DNA of 7,522 bases from an uncultured Bacilli bacterium (lineage in GTDB: Bacteria > Bacillota_I > Bacilli_A > RF39 > UBA660), in NCBI GenBank assembly GCA_947628685.1, contig CANRAT010000059.1, positions 1-7,522 of the forward strand, read 5' to 3'. The notes beneath the pieces were generated by a model. That model did no database searches. It was not told where the DNA came from and saw nothing but the letters and a program-made list of their open reading frames with translations. How positions within the stretch are numbered: the stretch's first letter is position 1; each line of letters opens with the position of its first letter. The translations under genes were made by a program, and so were the position numbers. Below are positions 5,988 through 7,522 of this stretch, one piece after another.

Positions 5988-6074
5988 AAATTCACCTCTA
6001 GTTTAATATATGATAAATTAATTATTAAGTTCTAAATTGATAAATAGTTAATATAATTAATTAGAGGTGATTTA
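5988..6074. promoter_or_regulatory. Divergent promoter region between the LysM gene and the 101-aa gene
   Basis: An 87-base AT-rich gap. On the minus strand TATATT (6005-6010) is a candidate -10 for the LysM gene; on the plus strand TATAAT (6052-6057) serves the 101-aa gene. Each -10 lies 17 bases from its start codon and neither has a good -35. Both genes carry the same ribosome site, TAGAGGTGA (5992-6000 minus, 6061-6069 plus), so the outer ends of the gap form an inverted repeat. The back-to-back layout would allow coordinated control, but no operator is evident. Confidence 0.55.
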
Positions 6075-6380
6075 ATGAAAGATTTACCTAAAGTATTTCA
6101 TAATAAGATAGATAAAAAGTTTAATAATAATAGAAATGTTTATTATAGTAGTGACAAGACACAAGATAAAGAATATGTTGATAAAAGAACTATTCAACAA
6201 AAGATTAATGATATATTTTCTTCCCCAAACTATATATATAAAGCAAATGTAGATATAACTCTAAAGGATAAAAAAATCACCAAAAGGATTATTGGAAGGA
6301 ATAAAAATTATATTATTACTATGGATAATGAATTAATACCAATAGATGATATTATCGATATAAAGTCGGAAAAAAGATAG
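6075..6380 (+). CDS. Conserved-looking 101-aa protein of unknown function
   Basis: I do not recognise this family. The N-terminal half (1-50) is basic and Asn/Lys-rich (KKFNNNRNVYYSSDK) and probably helical or disordered. The C-terminal half (55-96) alternates hydrophobic and polar residues (VDITLKDKKITKRIIGRNKNYI, then ITMDNELIPIDDIIDI), suggesting a small beta-barrel of SH3 or Sm-like type; this is inference from pattern only. No signal peptide, membrane segment or cysteines. The ATG follows AGAGGTGA at five to six bases, the best-formed ribosome site on this strand. It is a single-gene unit divergent from the LysM gene and convergent with the prepilin-like gene. The basic N-terminus would allow nucleic-acid or membrane-surface binding, but there is no direct evidence. 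Confidence 0.8.
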   Translation: MKDLPKVFHNKIDKKFNNNRNVYYSSDKTQDKEYVDKRTIQQKINDIFSSPNYIYKANVDITLKDKKITKRIIGRNKNYIITMDNELIPIDDIIDIKSEKR

Positions 6381-6396
6381 GGAAACCTATTTTTTA
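6371..6396. terminator. Bidirectional terminator with a GAAA loop
   Basis: A 10-bp stem, 6372-6381 with 6386-6395, containing one G-U pair (6376/6391) and closed by the tetraloop GAAA (6382-6385); the plus strand then runs into T-rich sequence. The TAG stop of the 101-aa gene (6378-6380) is inside the stem. On the minus strand the same repeat ends in CTTTTTTCC and can terminate the converging prepilin-like gene, whose stop is at 6415-6417. Confidence 0.8.
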
Positions 6397-6414
6397 TTAT
6401 ATATATGAATTGGA

Positions 6415-7485
6415 TTAGCCTATTCGGAAAGCCGGAGCCACCCCGTAAGCAGTAATAGCATTATAGTTGTGATTACCACCTATAGTACTAACATCGCAGA
6501 AATTATTAACAGCATTAGAATCAGCCGAGCGCAGCCACCAAAAAGTTGCAACTCCACTATAATATTTAATAGCAGCATTATTCCCTGCATTTTGATTCTT
6601 ATAGAAATCCAATTGTCTTGTTTCATTTACTGTATCATAACTACTTACACTACCATATATTTCTTTTGTTGATAATAAATATATTTTATCTGTTGATTCA
6701 AGATTATTGCTATCATATTGTCCGTGTCCTGATATTACTTTTGTATCTTTTATACCGTTTTTCAATTCATCTGGTAATGCATTATATATTGTTCCACTAC
6801 CCCCTTTCCCATCTATAACATTAAGATACTCTCTCATTGTACTAGCAGGCCATCCTCCTCTACTTGTTGAAGTCGAATTCATACTGTGTTTTGTTATTAT
6901 ATCTACAAATTCTACTACAAATCCACATGCTGTTTCAGAAAAATCATCTCTTTCGCATCCTTCTTTTCCATCTGTTTTATTTGCTATTCTTACTGTATAT
7001 GATTTTCCTTCAAACTCTTCTCCTTTTAGCGTTACTTCTTTTTCATCTCCTACATTATATTTTTCTGTTGTTCCTTCTCTTACATTCGCTATTATTGTTG
7101 CCCATGAATCTTCAGAAAATGATTTCGCTTCTGGTATCGGTTCACAAGTAAATTTTAATGTTTCTTCTTTAACTATACCATTATTTAGTGTTATACTACC
7201 TCCACAAGGTTTAAAACCTTCTACTTCTACTTTTAATTCTTCTCCATAGCAATTTAAATTCCCATTACTTTTAACTGTACAAGTTTTCGGATTAAATCCG
7301 CTAACTAAATTCTTTCTTGCTATTGCTTGATTAACTGCATCTAAATATAATTCTTTACTTCTTTTATCTGATTCTTTTTTTGTATCTCCTATTATATCTA
7401 ATATTATTGGTGTTGCTATAAGTGCTATTATTGCTAGTATTACTATCACTGCAAGTAATTCTATTAATGTAAATCCTTTTTTCAT
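6415..7485 (-). CDS. Type IV prepilin-like protein with C-terminal DUF6273-type (C-type-lectin-like) domain
   Basis: A 356-aa protein. The N-terminus MKKG|FTLIELL is a textbook class III (prepilin) signal: prepilin peptidase should cut after Gly4 and methylate Phe5, and Glu9 is the conserved +5 Glu. A hydrophobic helix runs to about 33. Residues 60-115 carry four cysteines (C69, C79, C94, C114) that may form disulfides outside the cell. From about 125 to the end is a DUF6273-like domain: SWATIIANV, YTVRIANK, GGWPASTMREYLN (210-222), LPDELKNGI, KIYLLSTKEIYG (267-278), WWLRS (316-320) and a GVAPAFRIG ending (348-356). At 356 aa it is much longer than a major pilin (~150), so it is more likely a tip, adhesin or minor pilin. 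No pilus assembly genes are in the window. The ATG has AGGGA six bases upstream. The last ~43 codons differ sharply in codon use from the rest (see the variable-region entry). Confidence 0.9.
   Translation of the reverse strand: MKKGFTLIELLAVIVILAIIALIATPIILDIIGDTKKESDKRSKELYLDAVNQAIARKNLVSGFNPKTCTVKSNGNLNCYGEELKVEVEGFKPCGGSITLNNGIVKEETLKFTCEPIPEAKSFSEDSWATIIANVREGTTEKYNVGDEKEVTLKGEEFEGKSYTVRIANKTDGKEGCERDDFSETACGFVVEFVDIITKHSMNSTSTSRGGWPASTMREYLNVIDGKGGSGTIYNALPDELKNGIKDTKVISGHGQYDSNNLESTDKIYLLSTKEIYGSVSSYDTVNETRQLDFYKNQNAGNNAAIKYYSGVATFWWLRSADSNAVNNFCDVSTIGGNHNYNAITAYGVAPAFRIG
6445..6525 (-). other. Candidate DGR variable region (codons 321-347 of the prepilin-like gene)
   Basis: These 27 codons encode A321 to Y347, and 26 of them end in C or T (the exception is ATA). 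All 26 could arise from AAY codons by changes at the first two (adenine) positions, the outcome expected when a DGR reverse transcriptase mutates template adenines. The block is framed by GC-rich codons for WWLRS (6526-6540) and GVAPAFRIG (6418-6444). The window 6421-6540 is about 44% GC by my count, far above its surroundings. Upstream of residue 304, Ala is GCA in 12 of 15 cases; from 304 to 352 it is GCT in 8 of 9. The position at the extreme C-terminus of a C-type-lectin-like domain fits known DGR targets. No template repeat or reverse transcriptase is in the window, so the call is inference. Confidence 0.5.
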
Positions 7486-7510
7486 TATACATCCCTATCC
7501 TTACACTTCT

Positions 7511-7519
7511 ATTCTACCA
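7511..7519 (-). promoter_or_regulatory. Extended -10 promoter of the prepilin-like gene
   Basis: TAGAAT (7511-7516) preceded by TGG, giving TGNTAGAAT. The predicted start is near 7504 with a leader of about 18 bases holding AAGGA and AGGGA. Any -35 box would lie beyond the right edge of the window. Confidence 0.5.
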
Positions 7520-7522
7520 TGC

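Noticed and set aside
5988..6074. Terminal inverted repeat around the divergent gap, possibly an operator
   Set aside because: The matching arms are simply the two identical ribosome binding sites on opposite strands, so no regulator needs to be invoked.
6707..7249. A 180-codon open frame on the plus strand opposite the prepilin-like gene
   Set aside because: It lies antisense to a gene with a clear prepilin signal and recognisable domain, reads as a Ser/Pro/Leu/Phe-rich shadow, and lacks a convincing ribosome site.

Overview
The window looks like chromosomal DNA from a very AT-rich, low-GC Gram-positive bacterium in the Bacilli/Erysipelotrichia/RF39 neighbourhood. The left edge carries the 5' end of a 16S rRNA gene with Firmicutes-type promoters and boxA. 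Genes use strong GGAGG/AGGTG ribosome binding sites. Every Trp codon I read in the coding regions is TGG, so a code-4 Mollicute (TGA = Trp) is unlikely. The taxon is inferred from about 70 bases of 16S and general style, not from a database match.

Layout, left to right. (1) 1-505: the start of a 16S rRNA gene on the minus strand, with its leader and three tandem sigma-A-type promoters, each TTGACT-17 bp-TATANT. (2) 506-1060, minus: a DUF402/Ntdp-family nucleoside tri/diphosphatase with a TTG start. (3) 1240-2472, minus: a membrane-anchored C-terminal processing protease (CtpA/CtpB, family S41) with an intact Ser-Lys-Gln active site. (4) 2611-2922, plus: an RNHCP zinc-ribbon protein divergent from ctpA, sharing one hairpin terminator with the next gene. 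(5) 5463-2934, minus: a probable operon of a stand-alone Clp-type D1 AAA+ ATPase, a membrane-anchored thioredoxin-like protein without a CxxC, TrmL (overlapping it by ATGA), and then a membrane protein with a long acidic tail that also has its own promoter. (6) 5532-5987, minus: three LysM domains and no signal peptide, divergent from a 101-aa protein of unknown function at 6075-6380, plus. (7) 6415-7485, minus: a type IV prepilin-like protein fused to a large DUF6273-type domain.

The most unusual signal is at the 3' end of the prepilin gene. The last ~43 codons abruptly change composition: the gene body uses mostly NNA codons (12 of 15 Ala are GCA), while the tail uses NNT/NNC (8 of 9 Ala are GCT). 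In the tail, 27 codons of which 26 end in C or T are framed by two GC-rich blocks encoding WWLRS and GVAPAFRIG. This is what a diversity-generating retroelement (DGR) variable region in a C-type-lectin-like target looks like. No template repeat or reverse transcriptase is in the window, so it would be a remote target, or else a product of gene conversion between paralogues.

A second theme is compactness. Most -10 boxes sit only 15-28 bases from the start codon, so the predicted transcripts begin at or just before the Shine-Dalgarno sequence, and several stop codons lie inside terminator stems.
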